Part shown: positions 1 to 7,485 of the stretch, one piece after another | Numbering within the stretch: the first letter of the stretch is position 1 | How the letters are laid out: the number at the start of each line of letters is the position of its first letter | Assembly (NCBI GenBank): GCA_946188165.1 | Contig: CAMHTW010000020.1 | Span: forward strand, 1-57,035 | DNA: 57,035 nucleotides | From: an uncultured Prevotella sp. | Lineage (GTDB): Bacteria > Bacteroidota > Bacteroidia > Bacteroidales > Bacteroidaceae | Reading direction: 5' to 3' | Program-made: the position numbers and the translations under genes | Notes under the pieces: generated by a model | What the model saw: only the letters and a program-made list of their open reading frames with translations | What the model was told of the DNA's origin: nothing | The model's database searches: none

Positions 1-73
1 ACTACATCTGGGCAGGGCGTTGTCCGACTTTGTCCGACAGGCGGGAAATATTTTTAAGATCAATGCCCCTGAG

Positions 74-140
74 GAAGCCTCCCCCTCATATCTAAGTCCC
101 CCCTTATAGGGGGACAGATATAAGAGGGGGCAGAGGCTTC
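74..140. repeat. Imperfect inverted repeat, copy 1
   Basis: A stem-forming element. The outer arms (74-93 and 116-140) are complementary with few mismatches, and a nested inner palindrome at 96-115 has C-run and G-run arms. A second, closely related copy lies at 231-298. It may be a REP- or MITE-like intergenic element or a strong hairpin downstream of glf. No coding potential was seen. The rest of 1-349 shows no gene I can support. Confidence 0.6.
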
Positions 141-230
141 TTTGACCTAAAGGTGCAAAGTGTGGTACGCAATCAGAAGGGCCGGAACAGAATAACTCAT
201 TCCATTGTCATAACTTCTCACTTCCCTGAA

Positions 231-298
231 AAAGCCCTCCCCTTATATTGGAGTCCCCCTTATAGGGGGACGGAAATATAAAGGGGGCGAGGGGCTTT
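231..298. repeat. Imperfect inverted repeat, copy 2
   Basis: Second copy of the element at 74-140. It has the same nested architecture: outer arms 231-249 and 274-298, and an inner palindrome at about 251-271 around a TTATA centre. The outer arms differ in sequence from copy 1 but keep their pairing, which suggests that the structure is what is kept. It lies 51 bp past the glf stop codon and could act as a terminator for the minus-strand operon. Confidence 0.6.
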
Positions 299-349
299 AG
301 AAGGGTCCACAATACTGATACAGTTCTGTCTAAATGGGTGCTTTAGGCC

Positions 350-1486
350 TTAGGGCATATTAAATCCCATCACTTTCTCGATGATGGGCGCCATGTCGTA
401 GTATTTGTATTCGGCCAGTCGTCCACCAAAGGTGACGTGCTGCTCTTGATCTGCTAACGCTTTGTATTTCTGATAGAGTAGGTTGTTGCGCTCGTCATTG
501 ACCGTATAGAACGGCTCTATGCCAGGACGCCACTCTGATGAGTACTCACGAGAGATAACCGTCTTGGGGCATTTGTAAACCTCGTCACCGAACATCTCGA
601 AGTGTTTGTGCTCAATGATGCGAGTGTACGGCACTTCAGCATCCGTAAAGTTCATGACGGCATTGCCCTGGTAGTTGGGCATGTCGAGCGTCTCTTGCTC
701 GAAGCGAACGCTTCGCCACTCCAATTGGCCGAACTGATAATCAAAATACTCATCAATCTTACCAGTAAAAAGAATGTGGTCGGCAATGCCTTCCCAATAT
801 GGTCGGTCATCAAAGAAGTTGACATTCACTCGAGTCTCTATGCCGTCCAAGAGTCCGCCAATCAGTTTATTGAAGCCTCCCATGGGAATCCCTTGGGAAC
901 GGTCGCTGAAGTAGTTGTTGTCATGAACGAAACGGACGGGTAGTCGTTTGATGATAAAGGCTGGCAAATCCGTACATTTCCGTCCCCATTGTTTCTCAGT
1001 ATAGCCCTTAATCAATGTTTCGTAAATATCTTTACCTATTAACAAGAGAGCTTGTTCCTCCAAATTCCTTGGTTCCGTGATCCCGTCTTCCTGCATTCTA
1101 GCCAGTGCCTCTTGGCGCTGTTCATCAATCTTTTGGCGAGCCTCCTCTGGTGTCAATACCCCCCACATCTGATAGAATGTGTTCATATTGAAGGGTAGGT
1201 TATACTGCTTGCCTTTGTAGTTGGCGATAGGGGAGTTTGTATAGCGATTGAACTCCACGATGCTATTCACAAACTCCCATACCTTCTTATTATTGGTATG
1301 GAAAATGTGTGCCCCGTATTTGTGCACATTGATGCCTTCCACATTCTCGCAATAGATATTGCCACCCAGATGTGGACGAACGTCAATGACCAGGCATTTC
1401 TTCCCCTCTTGCTTCGCCTTATAAGCTGCTGTTGCACCATAAATGCCTGCACTAACTATCAGTAAATCGTATTCCTTCTTATTCAT
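350..1486 (-). CDS. glf: UDP-galactopyranose mutase
   Basis: An FAD flavoenzyme that interconverts UDP-galactopyranose and UDP-galactofuranose, giving galactofuranose for surface polysaccharide. The 378-residue length fits bacterial Glf (about 370-390). The N-terminus has the Rossmann FAD-binding segment (residues 6-25), followed by the conserved glycine/histidine-rich region (HKYGAHIFHT) and the C-terminal TFGGRLAEYKYYDM block typical of the family. I chose the ATG at 1486 because the protein then begins MNKKEYDLLIV; an upstream in-frame start at 1513 would add nine residues. Oddity: the first glycine of the GxGxxG motif is Ser12 (SAGIYG), whereas the truncated copy near 3359 has GAGIYG. It is the last gene of the minus-strand polysaccharide run. 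Function is confident; full activity is uncertain because of Ser12. Confidence 0.9.
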   Translation of the reverse strand: MNKKEYDLLIVSAGIYGATAAYKAKQEGKKCLVIDVRPHLGGNIYCENVEGINVHKYGAHIFHTNNKKVWEFVNSIVEFNRYTNSPIANYKGKQYNLPFNMNTFYQMWGVLTPEEARQKIDEQRQEALARMQEDGITEPRNLEEQALLLIGKDIYETLIKGYTEKQWGRKCTDLPAFIIKRLPVRFVHDNNYFSDRSQGIPMGGFNKLIGGLLDGIETRVNVNFFDDRPYWEGIADHILFTGKIDEYFDYQFGQLEWRSVRFEQETLDMPNYQGNAVMNFTDAEVPYTRIIEHKHFEMFGDEVYKCPKTVISREYSSEWRPGIEPFYTVNDERNNLLYQKYKALADQEQHVTFGGRLAEYKYYDMAPIIEKVMGFNMP

Positions 1487-1537
1487 GAAAAACTTCTTTC
1501 TTGCAAATGTCATTAGTGGGTACTAATGATTTTGATT
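1434..1537. repeat. 104-bp direct repeat, copy A
   Basis: Covers the first codons of intact glf and its upstream spacer. Aligned without gaps to 3307-3410 it matches at 98 of 104 positions by my count. The two copies bracket hipBA. One of the six mismatches changes a glycine codon (copy B) to the Ser12 codon of glf (copy A). Confidence 0.9.
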
Positions 1538-1544
1538 TATTATA

Positions 1545-1583
1545 CACAGGAGGTATGCCCGATGTCAGTATCGCAATCTTCAT
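1545..1583 (-). pseudogene. 5' remnant of a GT4-type glycosyltransferase
   Basis: Reading leftward from an ATG at 1583 the sequence encodes MKIAILTSGIPPV. This matches the first ten residues of the intact glycosyltransferase starting at 4581 (MKIAILTSGI), with about six mostly synonymous differences in 30 nt. The similarity then ends and the frame runs into the glf spacer, stopping at about 1479. It is therefore a broken 5' end directly upstream of glf, the mirror situation of the glf fragment upstream of hipB. The silent divergence suggests that it came from a paralogous glycosyltransferase and not from a very recent copy of the neighbour. Confidence 0.7.
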
Positions 1584-1603
1584 ATGGATGATATGTTATA
1601 GAT

Positions 1604-2854
1604 TTATATTTTGCTATCGAATCGTTTCGCAAATCGACTTTGTTCAGATTCTGGTATCTGCAAAGTGTTGGCAACCTTTCTCCAGTCTTTAACTGCTATT
1701 TTAATAAGGTCAATAATACGTGAGGCTTTGGCTTTCGTGATATAATAATCATCACATGCATCTTGTAACCTTTCAAGACTGGCTTCATTTGAATTTACAT
1801 CAACTAGCAGACTTTGATACTCGTTATTGGTGGGATTTATATCATAAGCAGGGGCAAGTGTCCATCCCTTTTTTGTCAGTAAAAAACCATGATTGCGAAA
1901 ATGATCATCACTATTACCTACGCAGATGTTGAAAGCTACACGTCGATACAGCTCTTCCAGATTGTCATCTACATCAATACAATTTTTAATAATAAAATCA
2001 ACAATATCCAGGTATCCATATCCTGTTTCATAGTTATCTCCATCATTCAGTCCCGTCATAGACATTGCTGACGCAAAATGGATGCGTTTATTTGTGTTAG
2101 TCCTATCGAAACGTTTAGAGAGCAATGCGTGATAACCATTATCGGTAGCTAGTAGTTGAGTTTCTGCAGAATTGATAAAGGCATTTCTTGCTAGTATATG
2201 GCAGAAATGTTCCCATAAAGCTACATCATAGTTGTCATTGCGAGAAGGAAATTTAGCAATCCACAAATTATTGGCTTCATCTGTCACGTTTGCTTTTGGA
2301 CGGGCGCCACCTAATGATGTTCCAGGATGCTCCAATTGCCGGATCCATTTTATTTCTGGTAGTTCGTTTTTCTCATCCGCCTCTTCATATTCTTGGGAGA
2401 TGCGAGCGAGTTCTCTGACAGATGTCAAAGGTGGAATGGAAAGTTGCGTATGTAAATTAATATAGTCGCCATTTTCAGTTTCTTTAAAGCGTAAGGCTCC
2501 CATACGAGTGAAGTCGTCTACACCTCTTAGATAATCATAAGAATACAACGTATGAGCATTTCTTCCCTGCTCCTTTGCCTCAACCTGCTCTTTTCTATTT
2601 AACAATCGAGTTCCCCACCTGTCGGGTAAAGTATCTGATATGAATCCAAAGACATGTTCCTCTTTTGAGTACTGAAAGCCAAAGAAATTACTGATGTCTT
2701 CACTAAGAATGATGTCGCTATGATTCTTTAACCATATTTTATCGAAACAGAAATCATAGGTTCCATTCCCTCGTAGTCGTTCGTATGTTAATCGACCTAC
2801 CAACTCTGGTTCTTCAAGCCAGTCAAAATCAGCATATATATATAACTCCCGCAT
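1604..2854 (-). CDS. hipA: HipA-family serine/threonine kinase toxin
   Basis: HipA kinases phosphorylate a cellular target (glutamyl-tRNA synthetase in the E. coli prototype), causing growth arrest or persistence, and are neutralised by HipB. This 416-residue protein has the N-terminal HipA domain (about 1-130), a glycine-rich nucleotide loop (LGGARPK, 181-187), the catalytic segment NSDDHFRN (314-321) and the metal-binding DINP (338-341). All key kinase motifs look intact. The ATG at 2854 follows the hipB stop codon by 3 bp, so the two are translationally linked, antitoxin first as in classical hipBA. The pair is inserted in a polysaccharide locus between the two 104-bp direct repeats and is likely an acquired module. 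The target here is unknown. Confidence 0.92.
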   Translation of the reverse strand: MRELYIYADFDWLEEPELVGRLTYERLRGNGTYDFCFDKIWLKNHSDIILSEDISNFFGFQYSKEEHVFGFISDTLPDRWGTRLLNRKEQVEAKEQGRNAHTLYSYDYLRGVDDFTRMGALRFKETENGDYINLHTQLSIPPLTSVRELARISQEYEEADEKNELPEIKWIRQLEHPGTSLGGARPKANVTDEANNLWIAKFPSRNDNYDVALWEHFCHILARNAFINSAETQLLATDNGYHALLSKRFDRTNTNKRIHFASAMSMTGLNDGDNYETGYGYLDIVDFIIKNCIDVDDNLEELYRRVAFNICVGNSDDHFRNHGFLLTKKGWTLAPAYDINPTNNEYQSLLVDVNSNEASLERLQDACDDYYITKAKASRIIDLIKIAVKDWRKVANTLQIPESEQSRFAKRFDSKI

Positions 2855-2857
2855 ACT

Positions 2858-3178
2858 TTATCCTTTTTTAGATGCCCGTTCACGATGCTTTAATCCTAAG
2901 TCTTGGAGAGTTCTTCCTAAAGGATCATCCTTGGCGATAAGCATAATATCGTCATCTAATTGCAGAGCGTATAATATTCGTAAGTAGATGCCGATGGCAA
3001 CTGTTGGTGCCCCTTTTTCTACCCGCATCACTGTCAGTTCGGAGCATGTGGCTCTTTCTGCAATTTGGCTAATACTCAGATTCCGACGTAGGCGAGCCAG
3101 ACGAATCTGCTCACCAACAATCTGCATTTTCTGTTCCAATTTCCTAGGCAGTTTAGTGCCACGAGTAGCCTTGGTCAT
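2858..3178 (-). CDS. hipB: HipB-like XRE-family antitoxin
   Basis: A 106-residue DNA-binding protein with an N-terminal basic stretch and a Cro/CI-type helix-turn-helix (about residues 25-80; ISQIAERATCSELTVMRVEKG). It is expected to bind HipA and repress the hipBA promoter. The start at 3178 gives a leader of roughly 15-20 nt from a TAnnTTTG box at 3203-3210. A perfect inverted repeat overlapping that box is a natural operator candidate. The C-terminus is short and basic (RERASKKG), without the long flexible tail of E. coli HipB. Confidence 0.9.
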   Translation of the reverse strand: MTKATRGTKLPRKLEQKMQIVGEQIRLARLRRNLSISQIAERATCSELTVMRVEKGAPTVAIGIYLRILYALQLDDDIMLIAKDDPLGRTLQDLGLKHRERASKKG

Positions 3179-3192
3179 ATCTTAAACCATTA

Positions 3193-3215
3193 TTTAGTAC
3201 TGCAAAATTACTAAA
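3193..3215 (-). promoter_or_regulatory. hipBA promoter with candidate HipB operator
   Basis: On the minus strand TAATTTTG (complement of 3203-3210) fits the Bacteroidota -7 consensus. It lies inside a perfect inverted repeat, TTTAGTA (3193-3199) and TACTAAA (3209-3215), with a 9-bp spacer. A dyad over the -7 element is what autorepression by the HTH antitoxin would need. The operator role is inferred. Confidence 0.55.
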
Positions 3216-3278
3216 AAAATTTATTATATGATAGTTTGCTAGAAAAATTTCGCTTTATTTAACGGATAATGGATGTGA

Positions 3279-3359
3279 TTATACGCGTCGCCCTAGGTCA
3301 TCACTGGCACCATAGATGCCAGCACCAACTATCAGTAAATCGTATTCTTTCTTATTCAT
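3279..3359 (-). pseudogene. 5' fragment of glf
   Basis: Starting at an ATG at 3359 the sequence encodes MNKKEYDLLIVGAGIYGA, matching the N-terminus of intact glf. It then diverges after about 18 codons and stops at 3279-3281. The fragment keeps the canonical GAGIYG dinucleotide-binding motif. It sits immediately downstream of the intact GT4 gene, at the distance at which the real glf follows its own spacer. This suggests that GT4-glf was the original gene order and that the junction was broken when hipBA arrived or when two loci recombined. Confidence 0.8.
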
Positions 3360-3410
3360 GAATAACTTCTTTCTTGCAAATGTCATTAGTGGGTACTAAT
3401 AATTTTGATT
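3307..3410. repeat. 104-bp direct repeat, copy B
   Basis: Same orientation as copy A (1434-1537) and 1873 bp from it. It includes the glf fragment start, the spacer and the last two bases of the GT4 stop codon. The two copies flank hipBA, so homologous recombination between them would delete hipBA and restore an uninterrupted GT4-glf junction. Confidence 0.9.
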
Positions 3411-4581
3411 AAATATCTTCCAGTGCAGCAAAAAAATTCTTAGCGTAAGTTTCTTTGTCGAAAAGCTTAGAACGCTCAAGACCGGCTGCAGCCATCTGCT
3501 GTCGCTTCTCAGGGTGTTCGTAGAGGTCAAGTATGGCTTGGGCAAGATTGTTGACGATGTCATCACGCTCTACAATAGTGGCCACGCCCTCGCAGATTTC
3601 GGGAATCCCACCACTACGGGTGGTAACCAGAGGCAGTCCGGCTGCCATGGCCTCCACGACAGTCAACCCGAATGGCTCCTCCCACATGGATGGTACCACT
3701 GCAATATCTGCCATTTTGAGATAAGAAGGAAGCTCTGCATAATTGATAAAACCAGTAAAAATCACCTTGTCCTTGATCGATTCAGATTCCTTTTCAAGTT
3801 GTATAGTAAAAGGAGTGTGATATTTATCCTTGCCATAGTTACTGGCACCAATGATGAGCAGTTTTAAATTAGGGATACTGTTTAACGTTTTGATGGCTTG
3901 AATGAGATGAAGAATCCCTTTTTCTTTGTTTAATCTTCCACTATATACGATGACAATTTCGCTCTCTGAAATACTAAACACATTTCTCTTTATGGCTATA
4001 GCTTCATAAAACTTCTGATTGTCAATGGCATTGTATACAGTTACTCCTTTATGACTGTTGGGGTCAATTTTGTTAACTCTATTCGTGATATACTTTGATA
4101 TGCTAATAATGCGATTAGTTTTCTCATATATTTCTTGCGCAGATTTTATACCAATGTGGAGAAAGTCGTTATGAAGATGTAGTATACAGTAAGTGTTTAC
4201 TACTCTTTTTAATCTCAAAATAAACCCTGGACGATTTTCAACAATAATCAGATCTATGTTTTTTTTTCTGATATCCCTAATCGCTTCATGCAAGAAGTAT
4301 TCAATGGAACGGTGATAATAGTATTCACCATGTAGTATCGAAAAAAAAACTTTTTTAATTTTCCCCCCAAAACTAATAGTATCAATATAATGGAAGTGGT
4401 TGACTTCTGATTTTAGTGCTTTATGATTCTTTACATCTGGATGCCAAATACTATAAATGATAATCTCATGAAGACGATATTTATCGTTGTACGCTAAATA
4501 GTAGTCAATGAGATTTTCTACCGCACCTCCTTGTATAGCAGGTACAGTTCTGATGCCAGATGTCAGAATTGCTATTTTCAT
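3409..4581 (-). CDS. Glycosyltransferase family 4
   Basis: A 390-residue GT-B fold retaining glycosyltransferase. The C-terminal half has the glycosyltransferase group 1 signature: a nucleotide-sugar loop (SGRLNKEKG, 214-222) and the E-x7-E pair (E302 and E310 in EEPFGLTVVE). A variable acceptor domain (1-200) begins MKIAILTSGI, followed by the GGAVENL loop. It is likely cytoplasmic and adds a sugar to the lipid-linked repeat unit; donor and acceptor are not predictable. The start overlaps the upstream GT2 stop codon by 4 bp, so the two are translationally coupled. Downstream lies the glf fragment, and a broken homologue of its 5' end is at 1545-1583. Confidence 0.9.
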   Translation of the reverse strand: MKIAILTSGIRTVPAIQGGAVENLIDYYLAYNDKYRLHEIIIYSIWHPDVKNHKALKSEVNHFHYIDTISFGGKIKKVFFSILHGEYYYHRSIEYFLHEAIRDIRKKNIDLIIVENRPGFILRLKRVVNTYCILHLHNDFLHIGIKSAQEIYEKTNRIISISKYITNRVNKIDPNSHKGVTVYNAIDNQKFYEAIAIKRNVFSISESEIVIVYSGRLNKEKGILHLIQAIKTLNSIPNLKLLIIGASNYGKDKYHTPFTIQLEKESESIKDKVIFTGFINYAELPSYLKMADIAVVPSMWEEPFGLTVVEAMAAGLPLVTTRSGGIPEICEGVATIVERDDIVNNLAQAILDLYEHPEKRQQMAAAGLERSKLFDKETYAKNFFAALEDI

Positions 4582-5534
4582 TCAATTAAAAACAATTTTA
4601 TTAGAAATGGAAGTTTGTGCTCAGCTAAAAAGAATAGTATCTTTTGCTTCTTGCTATAGTTATATAATCTGTAACAATGATTGGATTCTGGAAATGTGTT
4701 GATGTATTTGTCGACATCCCTTATTTTTTTGTTAAGGAGAAAATGTTGTTTACTTGTAAACATAAGACGAAGTAGTTGTTCTTTGTATAAGTGCAGAATT
4801 CCTTTGTCAGTTAGAAACTCCTCAATCTTCTTTACTGCCAATATCGAGTGCGAACGGAATGTATGCTCTTGATGTGTGATGCTGAGTTCATTGTCTAAAC
4901 GGTAGTTGTATAGTGTTTCAGGGATGTCTACAACTCTATTTGTGTAGTAAAATAGCTTTACAGTCATAAGGAAATCTTCGCTACCATTTATATTCTCTGG
5001 GAATGTGAGGTGATTCTCTGTAATGATTTCCCTTCGTATGAATAAAAAACAGAGTGACTCCATCCCATAGTCATTTGCTATGCTGCGGGCAAGCCTTTCT
5101 TCTTTCGTATAATTCAAATTCCTAATGACGGGATCGGAGTGTCCATTATAGTATTTGGAATAATTACACCTGACTATATCTGCATTTTCCGTTTGAGCAG
5201 TGTTTACAAATGTCTCAATCGTGTTTTGTTCTATAAAATCATCACTGTCAACAAAGTAGATGAAGTCACCCGTGGCATTGCTTATCAGAACATTGCGAGT
5301 GTAGGCGACACCTTTATTTCCCTTGTTTTCTATAATTTTAATACGAGGTTCTCTTTTGGGGTATGACTTTATGGTTTGTTTGAGAATGTCAATACAGTTA
5401 TCTGGGCTGGCATCATTAACAAAAACATATTCAATATTATCATAAGATTGAGAAAAGATGGAGTCAAGGCACTCTTTAAAATAACATTCTGCCTTATATA
5501 CAGGAATTAATATGGAAACTTTTAAATGATTCAT
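4578..5534 (-). CDS. Glycosyltransferase family 2
   Basis: A 318-residue GT-A fold enzyme of the WcaA type. It has the N-terminal nucleotide-binding strand VSILIPVYK, the first acidic motif VNDAS (D41) and the metal-binding DSDD (96-99). The C-terminal third is variable and presumably binds the acceptor. No membrane segments are evident, so it should act at the cytoplasmic face on a lipid-linked sugar. It is the middle gene of a tight minus-strand trio (fucosyltransferase-like, GT2, GT4) and ends in a 4-bp overlap with the GT4 start. Sugar specificity is unknown. Confidence 0.9.
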   Translation of the reverse strand: MNHLKVSILIPVYKAECYFKECLDSIFSQSYDNIEYVFVNDASPDNCIDILKQTIKSYPKREPRIKIIENKGNKGVAYTRNVLISNATGDFIYFVDSDDFIEQNTIETFVNTAQTENADIVRCNYSKYYNGHSDPVIRNLNYTKEERLARSIANDYGMESLCFLFIRREIITENHLTFPENINGSEDFLMTVKLFYYTNRVVDIPETLYNYRLDNELSITHQEHTFRSHSILAVKKIEEFLTDKGILHLYKEQLLRLMFTSKQHFLLNKKIRDVDKYINTFPESNHCYRLYNYSKKQKILFFLAEHKLPFLIKLFLIE

Positions 5535-5549
5535 TTTACTTGAAATTTT

Positions 5550-6401
5550 TCAAAGACCTTTTACCCAATATTCGACAGTGTTTTCACCTGATTCGAAATG
5601 AAAGAAATCTACGATTCTTGAGAAACTATCGTCAGTGAAGTCTTGTTCTTTATTCTTGATATAGCAAAGCGGAACTTCTCCAATAAATGAAGCCCAACGA
5701 CTATACGAACTCCAAGGCCCTAAAATTCGGTCGCATAATGATAGTGTATATAAATCTAAAATGTCGGCAGAATTTTCTTTCTCAAAACGATAGCATTTAC
5801 AACCCACAAAAGAGTCGACAGGAAATTCCACATTGCTACTGATAAAGAATGATACGCGTTTGTCGGAATACAATTGTTTTAATCGTAACATGAATTGATG
5901 ATATTCATCTAATGTGTAGAAATATCGGCCTCCGTGAAAATCTTTATAATCACCGTGGCGGATGTGTATTCCAATAATCAAATCGGAAGACTCTCTCATA
6001 TGAGAGATTATAGCTTGGGATTTTTCTACAATTTCTTTTTTAGGGCGAAATATATGTTGCAAGCTCTTCTTGGTTTGCTCTAGATAGCGTGAGTCATGTG
6101 TCAAGTCCCATCCCTTCTTAAATCCTAGAATATTGAATATTTTGTTGCAAAATTGATTATGTGTCACTACCCATGTCAGATGTTTGTACCATCCCCAGCC
6201 TTTGGGCATTTTTAAGAACCAGGGCTGCCAAAGTGGGAAATAGATGAATGGGGCGTGTAATAGGTTTGGGAAATCTTCTATAGTCCAATCATAGAATAGT
6301 ATAACCATCCGTTTTTGTTCGGCTATACATTGGGCGACACTAGTAACATATGTCCAAAGTCGATTACATGTCTGACCAGGTGCATCACAAATAACTCTCA
6401 T
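5550..6401 (-). CDS. Fucosyltransferase-like glycosyltransferase (GT11-like)
   Basis: 283 residues. The segment HIRHGDY (146-152) resembles the HxRRxDY motif of alpha-1,2- and alpha-1,6-fucosyltransferases (GT11/GT23/NodZ), which binds GDP-fucose. A later block, DLYTLSLCDRILGPWSSYSRWASF, resembles the GT11 region containing conserved serines near the donor site. The N-terminal GxxxN-type loop (PGQTCNRLW) differs from the classical GLGNQLFQY, so the exact family is uncertain. It is the first gene behind the minus-strand promoter at 6416-6447 and probably starts an mRNA through GT2 and GT4. A role in capping the polysaccharide with a deoxysugar is plausible but inferred. Confidence 0.7.
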   Translation of the reverse strand: MRVICDAPGQTCNRLWTYVTSVAQCIAEQKRMVILFYDWTIEDFPNLLHAPFIYFPLWQPWFLKMPKGWGWYKHLTWVVTHNQFCNKIFNILGFKKGWDLTHDSRYLEQTKKSLQHIFRPKKEIVEKSQAIISHMRESSDLIIGIHIRHGDYKDFHGGRYFYTLDEYHQFMLRLKQLYSDKRVSFFISSNVEFPVDSFVGCKCYRFEKENSADILDLYTLSLCDRILGPWSSYSRWASFIGEVPLCYIKNKEQDFTDDSFSRIVDFFHFESGENTVEYWVKGL

Positions 6402-6415
6402 AGATTATTTTTTTG

Positions 6416-6447
6416 CAAAGATACATCATTATTCTCAAAATAACAAA
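6416..6447 (-). promoter_or_regulatory. Promoter for the fucosyltransferase-like operon
   Basis: The minus strand has TTTG (complement of 6444-6447), 20 bp, then TATCTTTG (complement of 6416-6423), 14 bp before the ATG at 6401. This is a full match to the Bacteroidota -33/-7 pattern. It is back-to-back with the plus-strand promoter at 6475-6504. Confidence 0.75.
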
Positions 6448-6474
6448 CTGTTCAAAGATTTTTTAGTGTTTATT

Positions 6475-6504
6475 TTGTCGATATGAAAAAAAGTATTAAT
6501 TTTG
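6475..6504 (+). promoter_or_regulatory. Promoter for the plus-strand acyltransferase
   Basis: TTG at 6475-6477, a 19-bp spacer, then TAATTTTG at 6497-6504. The ATG at 6512 is only 7 bp past the -7 box, so the transcript would be leaderless or nearly so. Confidence 0.7.
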
Positions 6505-6511
6505 CAGATGA

Positions 6512-7483
6512 ATGATGACTAGAAATTTGAATAGCGAAAGACTCTTATGGCTCGATTGGATGAAGGTATTGGCTATCTTCTCTATTATCTGGGGACATTT
6601 CTTTTCAGAAGGCCATTTGTATCTGTATGTCTTTAATGTTCAGGTGTTTTGTGTGATTTCGGGATTCTTATATAAAAAAGCATCAAATTGGAAAACTTGT
6701 GTTAAAAAATGCTTTTGGCAGTTGTTTGTGCCTACAGTGATAATGAGTATCATCATGCAGTTAGAAGCCTATCTGCGCTGTTTGGCATTTGGTATGACAT
6801 ACGACATTTCATGGCTTTGGTTCTTTGAGTGGCTGTTGTTAGGACATCGTTGGTGTATGGGGCCTTGTTGGTATTTCTACTCCCTTATTATAATGAGGCT
6901 AATTATGCAATTGCTTCCAGAAAAGAACTGGATGTATTTTCTGTTGTTTCTTTTCCTTTCCTGTGGGGCGATAAGTTATCAGTATTCTGGATATGCTATA
7001 AGTAATGCAAATTTGAGTGTACTGGTTTGTATGCCATTCTTTCTGATTGGTGTTTATCTTAAAAAAATTAAACAACAATTATGTAATTTACATAATTGTT
7101 GTTTTGAGGTCGGACTTTTAATCTGTGCATTTTTATTGTTAATGATATGTGGCAATTATAATGGTTATGTATGGATGTATCTGTGTGACTATGGAAATAA
7201 TTATGCACTTTTTATTATTGGTGGTATGGCAGGGACATGTATGTTGTATGTTTTATCCTTATGGTTGAGTCGCTTGCCTTATCGCAAAACTATAGAAGCA
7301 TTATCAAAAGGCTCTATCCTGATTATCGGACTCCATATCATTATTGTACGAAGATTGATAGAGTTGCCAGATCGGTCGTTAATAGAAGATTTGTTTTTGT
7401 CGTTATTTATTCTTCTCTGTTTCGTGCCCTTAATACGTATAACGGAGCTGTTTTTTCCTATTTTATTAGGTAAACACAAATGA
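6512..7483 (+). CDS. Acyltransferase 3 family membrane protein
   Basis: 323 residues, highly hydrophobic, with about ten predicted membrane segments. The opening (RLLWLDWMKVLAIFSIIWGHFF) carries the acyltransferase-3 signature of a helix with a conserved His (WGH). Family members O-acetylate or O-acylate surface sugars, usually from acetyl-CoA. It is the only plus-strand gene of the polysaccharide locus and has its own promoter, pointing against its neighbours, so it may be regulated separately to modify the finished polymer. Start choice: tandem ATGs at 6512 and 6515 both suit; an ATG at 6508 is out of frame and stops at once. Low G+C and no close overlap with neighbours fit a horizontally exchanged cargo gene. 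Confidence 0.85.
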   Translation: MMTRNLNSERLLWLDWMKVLAIFSIIWGHFFSEGHLYLYVFNVQVFCVISGFLYKKASNWKTCVKKCFWQLFVPTVIMSIIMQLEAYLRCLAFGMTYDISWLWFFEWLLLGHRWCMGPCWYFYSLIIMRLIMQLLPEKNWMYFLLFLFLSCGAISYQYSGYAISNANLSVLVCMPFFLIGVYLKKIKQQLCNLHNCCFEVGLLICAFLLLMICGNYNGYVWMYLCDYGNNYALFIIGGMAGTCMLYVLSLWLSRLPYRKTIEALSKGSILIIGLHIIIVRRLIELPDRSLIEDLFLSLFILLCFVPLIRITELFFPILLGKHK

Positions 7484-7485
7484 TA

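Noticed and set aside
602..943. 113-residue plus-strand ORF within glf
   Set aside because: A shadow of the glf coding sequence in the opposite strand; no independent support.
1434..3410. Insertion sequence or transposon carrying hipBA
   Set aside because: No transposase, integrase or terminal inverted repeats were seen; the flanks are direct repeats of host-locus sequence.
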